DNA of 64,000 nucleotides, taken from contig OU452207.1 in assembly GCA_911728435.2 (NCBI GenBank), positions 14,967,682 through 15,031,681 on the forward strand. Reading direction: 5' to 3'. The stretch is from Apoderus coryli. Its lineage: Eukaryota > Arthropoda > Insecta > Coleoptera > Attelabidae. Positions within the stretch are counted from its first letter, which is position 1, and every line of letters begins with the position of its first letter. The translations under genes were made by a program, and so were the position numbers. The notes beneath the pieces are model-generated. The model had not been told where the DNA came from and searched no databases. It saw nothing but the letters and a program-made list of their open reading frames with translations. Below are positions 9,958 through 20,477 of this stretch, piece by piece.

Positions 9958-11358
9958 CCAAACTTCCTCTTCTAGAATTTTTGCAATAGTTTTTGCCGTT
10001 GCGTTACGGATCGGAAACAACAGAGTATACTTAGAGTACCAGTCAGCGATAACAAATAAGAATGTATAGCCTCGTTTTGATCTGGGGAGTGGTCCGATCA
10101 AATCTAGTGCTATGATTTGGAAAGGGCATTGAGCGATTTTTTCTCTTCCCATTTTTCCAGCTGTAGCTACATTTGGATATTTTTGAGAACCGCACGTACG
10201 ACATATTCTACAGAATTTCACAATGTCACTGTGCATCTTAGGCCAGTAATAGTGTTCTCTAACGCTAGCTAAAGTCTTATAGACTCCAAAGTGACCTGCT
10301 GTGGGTGGATCATGACAAGCACGAATAACCTCGGTACGCTGAGATTTTGGAACTAGCATTTTCCATTCTGAAAGATTTGTTGATACTGGAGACTTGAAGG
10401 GAATAAATTTATACAAAATATCGTTCTGAATTTTCCATTGAGGATATTTGTCGGGATCAGATAAAATTTTCTGACGAAAGGAAGCATACCATTTGTCACT
10501 GTCCTCAGGCTTAATAGAAATTAACCAAATTTGTGGAGTTTCTTCTCGTATTCTAGACAAAGCGTCCGGTACAACGTTATTCACTCCTTTGCGGTGAACC
10601 AAATCGAAACTGTGGGCGCGCAAATTGTTAAGCCAAAAAAGGCTATAATGATCTGTCACAACAATAAACCGAGTTGCTTCGACATAACCACGAAATTTTT
10701 CTATAGAAAAAAGTACGGCAAGACATTCCCGCTCAACAACTGAATAATTACGTTCACTTCGCGAAAGACTACGGCTTGCGTAAGCTATCACACGCTCTTC
10801 TCCATCAAGAACCTGAGTTAGGACTCCTCCAAGACCGGTATCGGAAGCATCACAATGAATTGTAAATATTTGTGAAAAATCTGGTTGACAAAGAATGGGG
10901 GCAGAAATTAAAAGTTCTTTTATTTTTGTAAAAGAAGATTCAGCTGCATCGGTCCATTGAATCTGTTGATTTTTCTTCTTACCTTTTAGTAAATTATTGA
11001 TTGGGGAAACAAGGGTCGAAAAATCTTTAATAAAACGTCTATACCATGAACAAAGCCCAATAAAACGTTTTACCTCAGTCGTCGTACATGGACGAGGGTA
11101 ATTAACCATGCAGGATACCTTATCAGGGTCAGTCCTTAGTGAATTTGAACCAACTATAAACCCTAAGAATTTTAAGCTAGTTTTAAAAAACTCGCATTTA
11201 CTTAGATTTATTGTGAGATTAGCATTTTCAAGTTTAGTTAACACCTCGGATAATAACTTAATATGCTCCTCGAAAGTTGCTGAACAAATGATAATATCGT
11301 CCAGGTAAGTAAAAATATTAGGCTCGTATTGTGGTCCGAAAATAGCGTCTACCAGTCT
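9955..11358 (-). pseudogene. gypsy RT (C-terminal), RNase H and integrase N-terminal part
   Basis: The frame is open from just after the stop at 11359 to 9955. Order: YLDD, the catalytic RT motif (11296-11307); the RT thumb (FLGFIVGSNSL, IGLCSWYRRFI); RNase H (FTIHCDASDTGLGGVL with the first Asp, VIAYASRSLS, ERECLAVLFSIEKFRGY with the Glu, VVTDHYSLFWL); the integrase HHCC zinc finger (H near PPTAGHFG, CRICRTC); and the first catalytic Asp (IIALDLIGPLP). It would be part of one Pol polyprotein with the next upstream ORF, being in the same frame and separated by a single TAG. Confidence 0.9.
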
Positions 11359-12504
11359 CTATTGGGTTTGTGCAGCATTACAAAGTCCAAAAGGCATGGT
11401 AACAAATTGAAATAACCCTCTACCTATAACGCTAAAAGCAGTCTTTTCTCTGGATGAATCGTCCAACGGTATCTGCCAGAAAGCTTTACGAAGATCAATC
11501 GACGAAATAAAATTAGCACCTCGCAGCATTCCCAAAATACGGTCAACACTTGGTAATGGGTAAGAATCATGTTTTGTGATCTCATTAAGTAGGCGTCCGT
11601 CAAAAACAAACCTGTATTCGCCATTAGACTTCTTGACTAGCATGACAGGAGATGACCAAGGACCTTTTGACGGTTCTATAACTCCTAACTTTAACATGTC
11701 GTCTAATTCCTTATTTAAAATTGCTGACATATAGGGCGACGTCGGGAAAGGTCTCTTTTTAATTGGTTTGGCATCAGCGGTATCTATATTGAGTTTTATA
11801 ATATGAGTACGACCTAACCGTTCTTCACTACTAATCTCAGTAAATGATTGTATAACAGTTTCCGCACATAAACGTTGCTCATCCGATAAATCATTTAAAG
11901 AGCTCAAGGTAGGTACGACAGACCATGATTCAAAAGCATTGTCTGATACACTTATATCAGAATCTATATAATCACTTTGTATATGCCATGAATTATTTTT
12001 AAAATTAACAAAAATTTTAAATTGTTTAGCGAAATCGCATCCGAAGATAAAGGCTTGAGGTAGGGACGGGACAACCAAAGCTTTAATAATCAGAGTGCAA
12101 TTACCAATAGAAATCGGCAAGTCAACAACCCCTTTAACTTCATTTTGCGTTCCATCCGCGGTACAAATACTTTTACATAAAGATTTATTTACAAAAATAC
12201 TAAAATTTTTCAAGATGCTTAGTCCGCTAGCACCTACAACAGAAATAGTAGCCCCTGAATCTAATAATACTGTAATATCAAAATCGAAAATTCTCACCTT
12301 AATATAGGGTATATTATCAAAAGATTTAGAAACAAATAGTGGAGCCACATTATTAACCAAATTCGTCCTATAAAAATTCAAAACAAAATTCTTCCATGTG
12401 TCCCATTCCTTTTTATTAAAATAATTAAAATGATTATTTGCCGAAATATAGGGTGTTGTGGAACGGCGGAGTTTTTCCACCCCTACTAAACGTTTTTTGT
12501 ACAA
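11359..12504 (-). pseudogene. gypsy protease and RT (N-terminal part)
   Basis: 381 codons. The aspartic protease active site LLDSGATISV is near residue 80. RT follows: KRPFPTSPYM, GVIEPSKGPWSSPVMLVKK, YRFVFDGRLLN, FISSIDLRKAFWQIPL (first catalytic Asp region) and FVTMPFGLCNAAQT. A TAG at 11359-11361 interrupts RT about 50 bp before YLDD; the frame is open again directly after it, so this is a simple nonsense mutation. The ORF start lies downstream of gag in another frame, consistent with a gag-pol frameshift arrangement or with decay. Confidence 0.9.
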
Positions 12505-13885
12505 CGTGTACAGGTACTAACTTTAACATTTTCCAATCCGCATCGATAACAAAATTGGTTACGCTTAGCAGTACAATTAGAAAATGTATGATTTAGCAAT
12601 CCACAATTCAACATTTCAATTGCGGACGAGAAGCATTATTATTAACCACTGAAGAAGTTGACGGTCCGTCATTTACACGACCTGAATTATTATTATTATT
12701 ACTTACATTACGATTGTTTGATATATTACGATGTGAAAAAGCATTTCTATTATCGGGTCTATAATTACTACGTCTAGCAAAATTTGAACTATCACTTTGA
12801 TTCCTATTCTCAGAAAAACTTGCAACTGTTACATTAGAACCTCTTGAATTATTTTTACTTTTTAAATAGTTAACCTCATCTAACTTATAACAAATATCCG
12901 AAAATTGTGCAACTGTATTGATTTCAGCTAAAGCTAAGTGACTTAAATATTCGGGATTAACGTTCTGTTTTAAATGTTTAATTCGGGTAGTTTCAGCAGG
13001 ATATCTTGATAAACGATGAAAAAGTGTATTCATCTGAGCAAGTAAAATTGCAATAGTCTCATTTTTCCTTTGTTTTCTGGATTTAATCTGGTCCCAAATT
13101 TCTTCGTCTGCATCAGAGGGTAAAAAGTCTCTTTTTAATAGCTCAATAAGCTCTTGCCAGTTTCTCACGCTATCTTTAACGCTCCTAAACCAGGCGAAAG
13201 CATTACTTACAAATAGTTCTACTGCCGATTCAAAAAGATTCTGCTCCGAAACTTTACGTGCATGCGCTAACTCGGTAACACGTTCTATAAAATTAAAAAC
13301 CCCCTTTGGATCACCCGAAAACTTTACGTCCCAATCTGAAATTGGTTTAACATTACTTTGTGTTACAGGAATCGGTACATGAACAACCGGTTTAGCTATT
13401 CCAATTCTATCAATTAAAGCTGGTCGATTACTAGCTTTCTTATATAAATCTGCCTCTAGAGTAAGACATGTTGCCTGAGCTTCTCTTTTAAAATTCGTTT
13501 CATCTACATTATCTTCGTCCATTTGTAAACGCAAAATTCTACCTAAAACATGAGCTAACCTTGATCTGATTCTACAAAATGCTGGATCGGCTTCTCCGCC
13601 CTCAAAATCAATAATAGCTTCCGTGATTGAATCCATTGACCTATTAATTGCTTCCTGTTCTCTAAGAAAAGTAGTGACATAATTTTCAAGAGAGATTCTA
13701 CATCCTGGATTGTCTTTTTCTTTAGCTAACAGACGCGTAAGAATTTTTCGTTTATCCGCTACGTTATGTGCTGTTACTGTACTCCTAATAGCTAATTCAT
13801 AGTCTAATTCAAAATCTAAAAGATATGAACTCTTTAAAATACCCTCGAAATCCATTTTATTAAAATCAAAGTCAAGGCCCGACAC
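12480..13885 (-). pseudogene. gypsy Gag
   Basis: The 425-codon ORF (13885 to 12608) starts MSGLDFDFNKMDF. The central capsid-like region (SGDPKGVFNFIERV, AFAWFRSVKDSVRNWQELIELLKRDFLP, SRKQRKNETI) matches the Retrotrans_gag family. The C-terminus is rich in Asn, Ser and Arg. The ORF ends in the first Cys of a zinc knuckle; in a shifted frame at 12480-12610 the rest of a CX2CX4HX4C knuckle is visible, with a second, degenerate one after it. A single-base loss near 12610 explains this. It packages the element RNA. Confidence 0.85.
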
Positions 13886-14682
13886 AAAGAAACACTCGTT
13901 CAGTTATAGCACCCAACAGATAGGCTAAATCAGATTTACAAAACTCTCACAAATTTTCCGACTAAACTCGCGCAACTATAAAAAATATCTTGTAACCAAA
14001 CTGAACTATAACAATAATTCATCATAAATCGAAAATACTATATGAAAGAACTTCAGTAGTCAACAAAAACATTCCTATCAGGAAATTAATTTTCAAATTG
14101 ACAATTAAATTCTGTTGTGTAATTATTTATCTGCTAGTCATAAATATTCAAAAACGAAGGCAAATTGAATAACAAAAGAGTCAAAATAATTGAAAAAAAA
14201 AAATATTGGACACCCTGTATAACAAATGCAATCTCAATAGTTCAGTTTTACCACTAAAGGAAAAAATTAAAACATTTAAAATATCGAAAATAGAAGCGAA
14301 CATCTAAATAGAAATGAAAATCTGTGGAAAATTTAAATAATTTTATCAGAAAGAACGATAAAAATATCTGAGAATGTCATAATAAAATTTTAAATATAGC
14401 GAATCAAAACCTGAATATTCCTCAAAAATCAGAAAAATATTTATTTCAATCTAAATGAAATCTTAATTTTTAAATATTTCAATATTATAAACAAACATTT
14501 ACTAGTCTGAATAAACTTATCTGCAGTAGAAATATGTTGATCGATATCAGCGGAAAAAAACTGCCCGGTATGGTCAAGTGTGTGTAAATATAAAATATAA
14601 TAAGAACTACTTCTTTCGATAATAAGAACGTTTATTAAATTCGAAAAGGAGCCAAGAAGTTTTCAAAATTGTTGGAAAATAT
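13886..14682 (-). other. 5' leader of the gypsy element
   Basis: About 800 bp between primer site and gag with no sizeable ORF on the coding strand. It contains ACACCCTGTATA near 14210, a short sequence also seen at mariner ends in this window, which may be a chance match. Confidence 0.6.
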
Positions 14683-14702
14683 GCCCCACGTTATGGGCGC
14701 TA
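14683..14702 (-). promoter_or_regulatory. Primer binding site, probably tRNA-Lys
   Basis: On the minus strand, TAGCGCCCATAACGTGGGGC begins 9 nt after the 5' LTR. It resembles the complement of the 3' end of tRNA-Lys (TGGCGCCCAACGTGGGGC), as used by gypsy-group elements, with one substitution and one inserted base. Confidence 0.65.
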
Positions 14703-14711
14703 TTTATTTTG

Positions 14712-16358
14712 TGTGACGTTATTTTTACTTGCAATAAAAAAAATGATGTTAAACAAAGATTTTTTTGGTGACACAAAAACACGGCAGCTCTTCGCCTGGT
14801 GGCACTAGGTCGAAGGTCGAAGAATCTTTCTTGGTTATTCTTCCTTGTTGAGCGCGACTTGTTTTTTTATAGGGTTAAAACAAGAAACCCTTTCAACAAT
14901 TTAAGAAAACACACTAGTTATACCTATAAATTTATTCAAACCTTCATCAAGTTTATTGATAAAACGAAAAGTAATAACCGGAGAAAATATATCAGTTAAG
15001 CTATGTAAAAAGGATTTTAAAATTTCATCATTTAAATTACTATCATGTGCACAATTATTAATTACTCATTCTTGAAATTCATGAATTTCACTTACACAGT
15101 GAGCCAATAAATTAAATAATCTGTGAATCATTAATCAATCAATTCGCATTTTGTTTTCACAAAATTTAACTAATAGTTTTAATAATACTACTAAATGGGT
15201 TAGGTTAGTAATAAAAAAAAATCTGGCCTTTATTTTTTCTTCGTACTGAATGCTCCACAGGTTGACGGAGTGAGGTGAAGATTACGTGGTGAAAGGTAGT
15301 GATCAATGTTATAATACGTATCCTTCGGTATTATCACGTAGAACCGTAGTTAAACTTTCGGTAATCCAAAAAAAAAACCCTGGGAAGAAATTATTTATGT
15401 AAAAAAACCTTGATAGAATTTCTATGTTTTTTTTTTATTTACGTACCCCAGTAAGCAGCTGGGGGTATGTGAACAGGAAACGCTTGTACAAAATCCAAGT
15501 AGGATAGAATGAAGTTTGTATAAGTCAAACAAACACTATAACAAAATTAGAAAGACCAATAAGTTTGGGTTTTTTGAAAAAAAAGGAGGATAAAGTACTT
15601 ACATGTTGTATAAAACCACTACACAACAATCTCGAAAACTGGATATAATATATGGTGATACATAACTGAACCGGTATATTATGTTTGTTAAATTTCACCG
15701 ATTGATTATCAATTTCAAATCCCAAAAACTTGGAACAGAACCAAATGAAACATTAACTTTTTCAAATCTATTGCCACCGAAGACTCTACCAGTAATGAAT
15801 TGTCCTAGCGAAAAGGTAAGGTCAATTTGTTGTTTGTGTGAATGTCGCATGTATTTTGGAAGTGCGTACGGACTTTACCACTAGCGAGAAAAAGAGAGAA
15901 TATATTTATATTGAGAGTTGTATTGGATAGTGAAAGAAAGTGTTCATTAAAGGAAATCTGTAATTAGAAATGTTACAGGTAGTATTCAGAAGATGATACA
16001 GGTAGGTTCCAAAGTATAGGTAAGTATTAAAGTAATCATTAGTTATATTATTTATTTGTTTATAAATCAGTAAATATTTACGTTTATTACTTAACTTAAT
16101 TAATTTATCTTTCAGGTTTTTTGAAGCGCATAAAAGATGACAAAGAAGTCACCTAAAGGCTCAGATATATAAGCAATAACTGACATTATATAAGATATAA
16201 TAATTAAATGTATATTTATATTTTAGGGTTTGAATATCGTAAGTAAGTTATTTTATTTTTTTGTTGTTCTATATAGTACTCAATAAACAACTAAATTAAA
16301 TTTAATAAAATTATTCTAGTTTGCTTTGTTTTAAAACATTACAAAAAAAAATGCTACA
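14712..16358 (-). repeat. 5' LTR of the gypsy element
   Basis: 1647 bp, matching 7125-8774 throughout with roughly 15-20 substitutions and a few homopolymer length differences by eye. It should carry the promoter for minus-strand transcription. Confidence 0.9.
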
Positions 16359-16843
16359 GTTTGGATTTTGTTTTAAGAATATCTTAGTTTTTTTTAATTT
16401 TTTAAAAAGAGTTTTTGACTCATTATTAAGATTTTGTTGGGCGAATCGGTTTTTAAAAATTCGTTATGATATTTGCACATTTTTATCGTATGTCGTCTTT
16501 GGTTTTTGTAGTAAAATTTTCTATTGCGTATTCTATATTAGTAAGGATTTCTGGAACAGGGATTTCAGTGTGTTTTTTCAAGAGATGCTGCAAAATTTGG
16601 AGCTAAGCTTAGTATTTCTAATACTTCATTAGGTATTTGTAAGTCTGTTAAATTCTCCACCCAGTCTGAGATTAAATTAGGAGCATTACTGTTATTTGGG
16701 TGTTGTTCAGCAACATGTTGATTTTTCCAATATTGGACCATGAGAAAAATGAAAAACACAAATTCGATTTCACTAAAACAAAGATCCTGAAAACTGAAAA
16801 TAACACTAAAAAAAGGGAAACATACGGAACAATTTTTATCCAA
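16359..16843 (-). pseudogene. PLE N-terminal coding region, copy 1
   Basis: Read on the minus strand, the ORF 16843 to 16565 ends with NLTDLQIPNEVLEILSLAPNFAAS, the pattern at the start of PLE reverse transcriptases (a segment ending LSLGPNF-like). It continues in other frames with an EYAIENFTTKTKDDIR-like segment toward 16380. Several indels break it. With the gypsy element removed it joins 7067-7120 and then the RT at 4845-5831, on the other side of the pogo insertion. The first half of the 92-residue ORF is hydrophobic and probably not genuine coding. Confidence 0.65.
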
Positions 16844-17762
16844 AAAAATCCTAATAGCGTTAACTCAAAAACTGACACAAAATCGCTAAGCAAAGTCTCA
16901 TTATTAAACTAAAAACCAAAACGTTAACAATCCTTTCTATTTTCTTAGCTAAAACACACTGTAACAATAATCATCCTTCTTATTTAATTTCACCACCCTA
17001 TACATCTAAAAGTGCGATAGTTTTAAATATGTTTTTTGTTGCTTTCATTCCAAATCTAAACAGATAGCTAAACCGTAGAAAGATTCTAATACAAGGAAAA
17101 TATTTTAAATGCAAAATAATTATTATTAATACTGGTATGTACAGAAATGAATATTTTATTATGAATTTTAATATTTTGTAATTATCATCAACCAATTAAT
17201 TTGACAATAATTGTATAACCATGCAAGTCTTTTTTCTACATTATGTGAATGTTTCGTTATTTTCTTTGTGGTAAGTTTTACTATATTGTATCTTTGTTTT
17301 TGAAATGTTGTTATTGACCACATGACTTGTAATTTTTAGATTGAAAAAGACTTGAACTTTCAGTCGAAACGTCTCAAAATAAAATTTTAAACAAAAAATG
17401 GGATGATATTTCATGTTTTACTATCCAGACTTGAATCCAAGAATCCGAAATCAAGAATATAAATATTGGAAGTCTAAGAAAATTTAATTACGAAGAAAAA
17501 ATATATATATATATAAATTTTAGATAAATGACAAAAAGGTCATACAATTATTGCTTTCTTTCTTTTTAGTTTCTTTGACCTTTTTTTATAAGTTTTAGGG
17601 ATTTTTTTTCTTGATTTTAGGTCAATAACTACTTATATTTTATATAGTAATGTATTTTTCTTGAACCTTGTTACAGTTTTTTTATTCTTTTCCTTTCTTG
17701 GGATTTAAGGTTCTTATAAGCAAATTTTTTTTCCTTTCGAAATATGTTTATTTCATGTCAAA
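16844..17762. other. PLE 5' flank, non-coding
   Basis: No credible ORF. Conserved with 22290-23203 and 38080-39224. It includes a plus-strand hammerhead-like stretch at 17333-17385, a TATATA run at about 17503-17516 (site of the 223-bp insertion in copy 3), and T-rich tracts. Confidence 0.6.
17333..17385 (+). ncRNA. Degenerate hammerhead-like motif, plus strand (copy 1)
   Basis: GACT-loop-AGTC forms a stem II, followed by GAAACGTC, the sequence typical of PLE hammerheads with a 2-bp stem III and cleavage after C. The upstream core reads TTGAAAA instead of CTGATGA, so cleavage is unlikely. Copies are at about 22780-22830 and 38560-38605. Confidence 0.3.
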
Positions 17763-17805
17763 GTATGTACAAAATTTCGGCTTATTCGCCTTCCTCAGGT
17801 ACATC
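17763..17805 (-). ncRNA. Hammerhead-like motif in PLE 5' region (copy 1)
   Basis: Minus strand: ATGTAC, CTGAGGA, GGC-loop-GCC, GAAA, TTTT, GTACAT. Stem I (ATGTAC/GTACAT, 6 bp) and stem II (GGC/GCC) are intact. The core has CTGAGGA where hammerheads have CTGATGA, and stem III is nearly absent. It lies upstream of the PLE N-terminus on the same strand, where PLE pseudo-LTR hammerheads are known to sit. Confidence 0.4.
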
Positions 17806-18427
17806 TCGTTTCTAAAAAAATTTTTTTTTGTAAACAAAATTAAAAATAATCAAGTAAGTGGTACATTTACACTACTTCACAACAACATTCAGTGTAAAAA
17901 GGTAATATATATAACACATACACAATTACATATAATATTCTTAATTATTTTCTATTTTTTTTGTTTGTATTTGTTTTTACCTTACCAACATCGCATGATT
18001 CTGTGGAATTTTTGGTAGTATACCACTTTTAGTAGGTATTTTGTTTGAATGAAAATTTTTATTCAATAGAATTTCAATTTTATAAGGAAAAGCCATATTA
18101 TGGAATTTGATGTCAATAACACACTGAAAATAAATTAACAACAAGAAAATACAACTATAAACAATGTGACAAACAAATATTTAAAAAATATATAAAAAAA
18201 TTAATTAAAATAGTGCCTTAATTTAATAAATAATAAATAAATTAATAAACAGTGCCTAAATCATCGTTTTTTTCAGTTTAGTTGCTTGGTTATAATAGTT
18301 CTCTTTGAGAAAAGAAAATACATTTAATATCGGCAATGCGCCCATCTCCACATCACTGTATCCTTCTACTATCGTTAAAAAGCAGTGATGTCTGTAAAAC
18401 ATTAAAGTTACAAGTGACTGGACAGTC
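17806..18427. other. Non-coding part of repeated block
   Basis: AT-rich, no credible ORF on either strand. Shared with 23247-23861 and 39267-39888. The last about 60 bp (from AAAAAGCAGTGATGTCTG) are also the left end of the blocks at 32820 and 42749. Confidence 0.6.
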
Positions 18428-18644
18428 ATGGACTGTTTTAATGACTTATTTAGTGGGGACAATACTACGTGGCAGGCTCCACACCAGCAGCAAGTAGGCC
18501 AACAACATGGATTGGTGGTGAATACTGATATTCTTCGGGCCGATGATCATAATTTATCGTCGACCGACTCAACCACTCCTCCACCACAAAGTAGTGGAGT
18601 GTTGTTGAACGAAGAAGACCGGCGCTGCGTAAACAGTATTCGAG
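18428..18644 (+). CDS. Unrecognised exon-like ORF, copy 1 of five
   Basis: 72 codons starting MDCFNDLFSG, rich in Gln, Thr, Ser and Pro (QQQVGQQ, STTPPPQSSG) and ending NSIRG at a possible splice donor (CGAG|GTAAAT). The composition is unlike the neighbouring transposon genes and resembles a low-complexity exon of a host regulatory protein, but I do not recognise it. The frame happens to run on to 18919 through mariner-end sequence. It may be a captured host exon carried with the mariner remnant to its right. The reverse strand also has a 67-codon ORF over the same bases. Confidence 0.35.
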
Positions 18645-18734
18645 GTAAATTAGTATTCTTTGACTCAAGTCAGTCTTTAAGTTTATTTTTAATTAAAGAA
18701 AGTCTCTATAGAGAAGCAATCCAACCCATACAGG

Positions 18735-19840
18735 GTTATTCACGCTTTATGGCGTGGTATATTGTGGCCAAGCTACTTGACTTTGAAATTTTTTTTTATT
18801 GGACGTGTGGGCATCTACTATGGCTACTTTTTAAAATTGGTTTCATATTATACAGGGTTATAAAGTATCAAAGTTATGTTTTTTTAAATGAAATCCCCTG
18901 TATATTATTGCACTTTTAGACCCTCTGATCAAATTAAGTGTCAGTTTCATTAAGGTTTATAATACCTAAACCTTAACGTTTTTTAAATAAATTGAATTTT
19001 GTCCAAATCTAGCATAATTTTCATCTTTCAAATAGTTAGGAAATATTTAAGTCATGTTGAATCTCGTGATGATAATGAGGCGGGGCTCCATCTAATTGAA
19101 ACCACATGGTTGTTCTCCTGTTTAAAGGAATTTCCTCTAATAATACAGGAAGTTGGTGTAGAAGAAAATCGAGAAACAAAACAACAAAATTGGAGTCCTA
19201 TTAAATATGGGTCCAATGTTCCACCCTACACATTAATGGACCGCCTATTTTGATTGCTGATAATTCTGTATTCATGCGGATTTGAGTCAGAATAATAATG
19301 GTAGTTGTGTCTGTTCACGAGACCATTGTTGTGAAATGTACATTCGTCACTAAATAACACATTATCAAAAAATATTTCATGTGCTGCCACTTCATCTTAC
19401 ACCCAAATGCAAAATTCAATTCTATTGTCAAAATCATTTCCAGAAAGCTTTTGACAAAGCTGAATTTTAAAAGCATAAAATCTATGTTTGCCTGACTAAT
19501 ATTGGTGTTTTTGGATATCTGATTTTGACTAATATTAGGATTTTCGATAACTGAACCGACTATAGCAAAAATAGTTTCTTCATTTTCGGAGACAATTTTT
19601 CTTGTAACGTATTTCTTATAGCTAACACGTCCAGTTTCCTTAAACTGATTTAATAGTCTCTCAAAATCAGCTGGACTTGGATGATTTCGTATGGGAAATC
19701 TTTGAGCATAAACTCGAGAAGCCAATAAAGAATTTTGATGACATTCTCCAAGGATTAATATCATAATCAATACGTTCTTCTTTTTGATGAGAAAGAGAAA
19801 TCGTACTATAAAATTAGTATCGAAAAGCAAATCTCGATGA
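18735..19840 (-). pseudogene. mariner-like transposase with DUF4817-type domain, copy 1
   Basis: The minus-strand coding runs from about 19830 down. The N-terminal helix-turn-helix (ECHQNSLLASRVYAQRFP, NHPSPADFERLLNQFKETGRVS) matches the DUF4817 domain attached to Tc1/mariner-type transposases in arthropods. Next is LFSDECTFHNNG (first Asp, near 19340), then the FQLDGAPPHY motif (second Asp, near 19090). The third catalytic acidic residue and the C-terminus are missing, and several frameshifts are present. The left end has ACAGGG-type terminal sequences at 18738 and 18851. No opposite terminal repeat is visible beyond 19840, so the element is incomplete. Confidence 0.8.
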
Positions 19841-19906
19841 TAAAATTTCCATTTCCAAATTGATTTCTGTCTCTTGCCTGTAGGTCCATATTTTGAATGC
19901 TTCAAG

Positions 19907-20477
19907 TTGTTCAATTGAGCTCGATATTGCCGCACCCATGGCGCATCCATCGGTTTGTTTGAAATATTTGTCTTGGTATGTGAAATACATAGAAGTTAGG
20001 GTAAAGTCTATGGCTGCTAAAAATTCGGTGAGTGGGATATCTGTGTGTTGTGTTCCATTGGTTTTCTATTAGGGTTTTGGCTTTATCTATTGGGGTTTTT
20101 GTATATAAAGATATTCTCTCCTCTAAGGACACCAGAATGTAGTAGTTATCGGGAAATGTTACATTGTTTATTTTGTTTTTAAAGTCCCATGAGTCTTTTA
20201 TGTAGTATTCATTTGGGTTTATGGCATTTTTTAAGATTTCATTAAGGAATTTAGAAAGTTTTTCGAAAGGAGATTGGATACAAGAAACTATAGGTCTTAA
20301 GGGGATGTTTTCTTTGTGTAATTTGGGGAGGCCGTATATGTGAGGGTGGATGGCGTTGTGAATTTTTAGTTTTTTAGCATTTATAGGTGAAATGTACATT
20401 TTTTTCTCCCAATTGTTTATGGTTTCATTGTTCTTTCTTTGGTAAACATTTGTTGGGTCGTTCTTAATTTGTTTATA
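19907..20477 (-). pseudogene. PLE reverse transcriptase, copy 2 (truncated)
   Basis: It holds the RT fingers and palm from YKQIKNDPTN through HPHIYGLPKLHKENIPLRPIVSC, SPFEKLSKFLNEIL and DNYYILVSLEERISLYTKTPI to GAAISSSIE (frame-shifted). Unlike copies 1 and 3 the IPLRPIVSC segment is intact, so this copy keeps the ancestral state there. Everything C-terminal of GCGNIELN is lost by the deletion at 19906, including the YxDD region and linker. Confidence 0.85.

Larger units (their letters stand above)
7125..16358 (-). mobile_element. Ty3/gypsy LTR retrotransposon, complete with LTRs and target duplication
   Basis: Direct repeats of about 1.65 kb (7125-8774 and 14712-16358), both TG...CA, enclose gag and pol on the minus strand. 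The flanks GTTT (7121-7124) and GTTT (16359-16362) form a 4-bp duplication. The empty site TTATAGTTTGGATTTTG is preserved in copies 2 and 3, confirming both boundaries. Order on the minus strand: 5' LTR, primer site, gag, protease, RT, RNase H, integrase, polypurine tract, 3' LTR. The LTRs differ by roughly 1% by eye. Coding lesions are few: a frameshift in the gag zinc knuckle, one stop in RT and one frameshift in integrase. Confidence 0.93.
1578..19840. repeat. Repeated block, copy 1 (carries the gypsy insertion)
   Basis: 1578-2017 matches 34278-34717 almost base for base, and 4278-7120 plus 16359-19840 match the corresponding parts of copies 2 and 3. Copy 1 differs in three ways: it holds 2018-4277, which copy 3 lacks; it holds a 9.2-kb gypsy element at 7125-16358; and it lacks about 12 bp just left of that element. 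The order of parts is the same in all copies: PLE RT, pogo, PLE N-terminus, PLE 5' region, exon-like ORF, mariner remnant. Confidence 0.85.

Noticed and set aside
16998..17195. Hydrophobic 65-codon minus-strand ORF conserved in three copies
   Set aside because: Conservation follows from block duplication. The composition is that of AT-rich DNA and there is no family match.
18465..18668. 67-codon minus-strand ORF ending GVEPAT, opposite the exon-like ORF
   Set aside because: It is antisense to the Gln/Pro-rich ORF, which has the more protein-like composition and a donor site; only one strand is likely to be meaningful.
18999..19253. 84-codon plus-strand ORF repeated at 24433 and 33430
   Set aside because: It is the antisense of the mariner transposase region containing FQLDGAPPHY.
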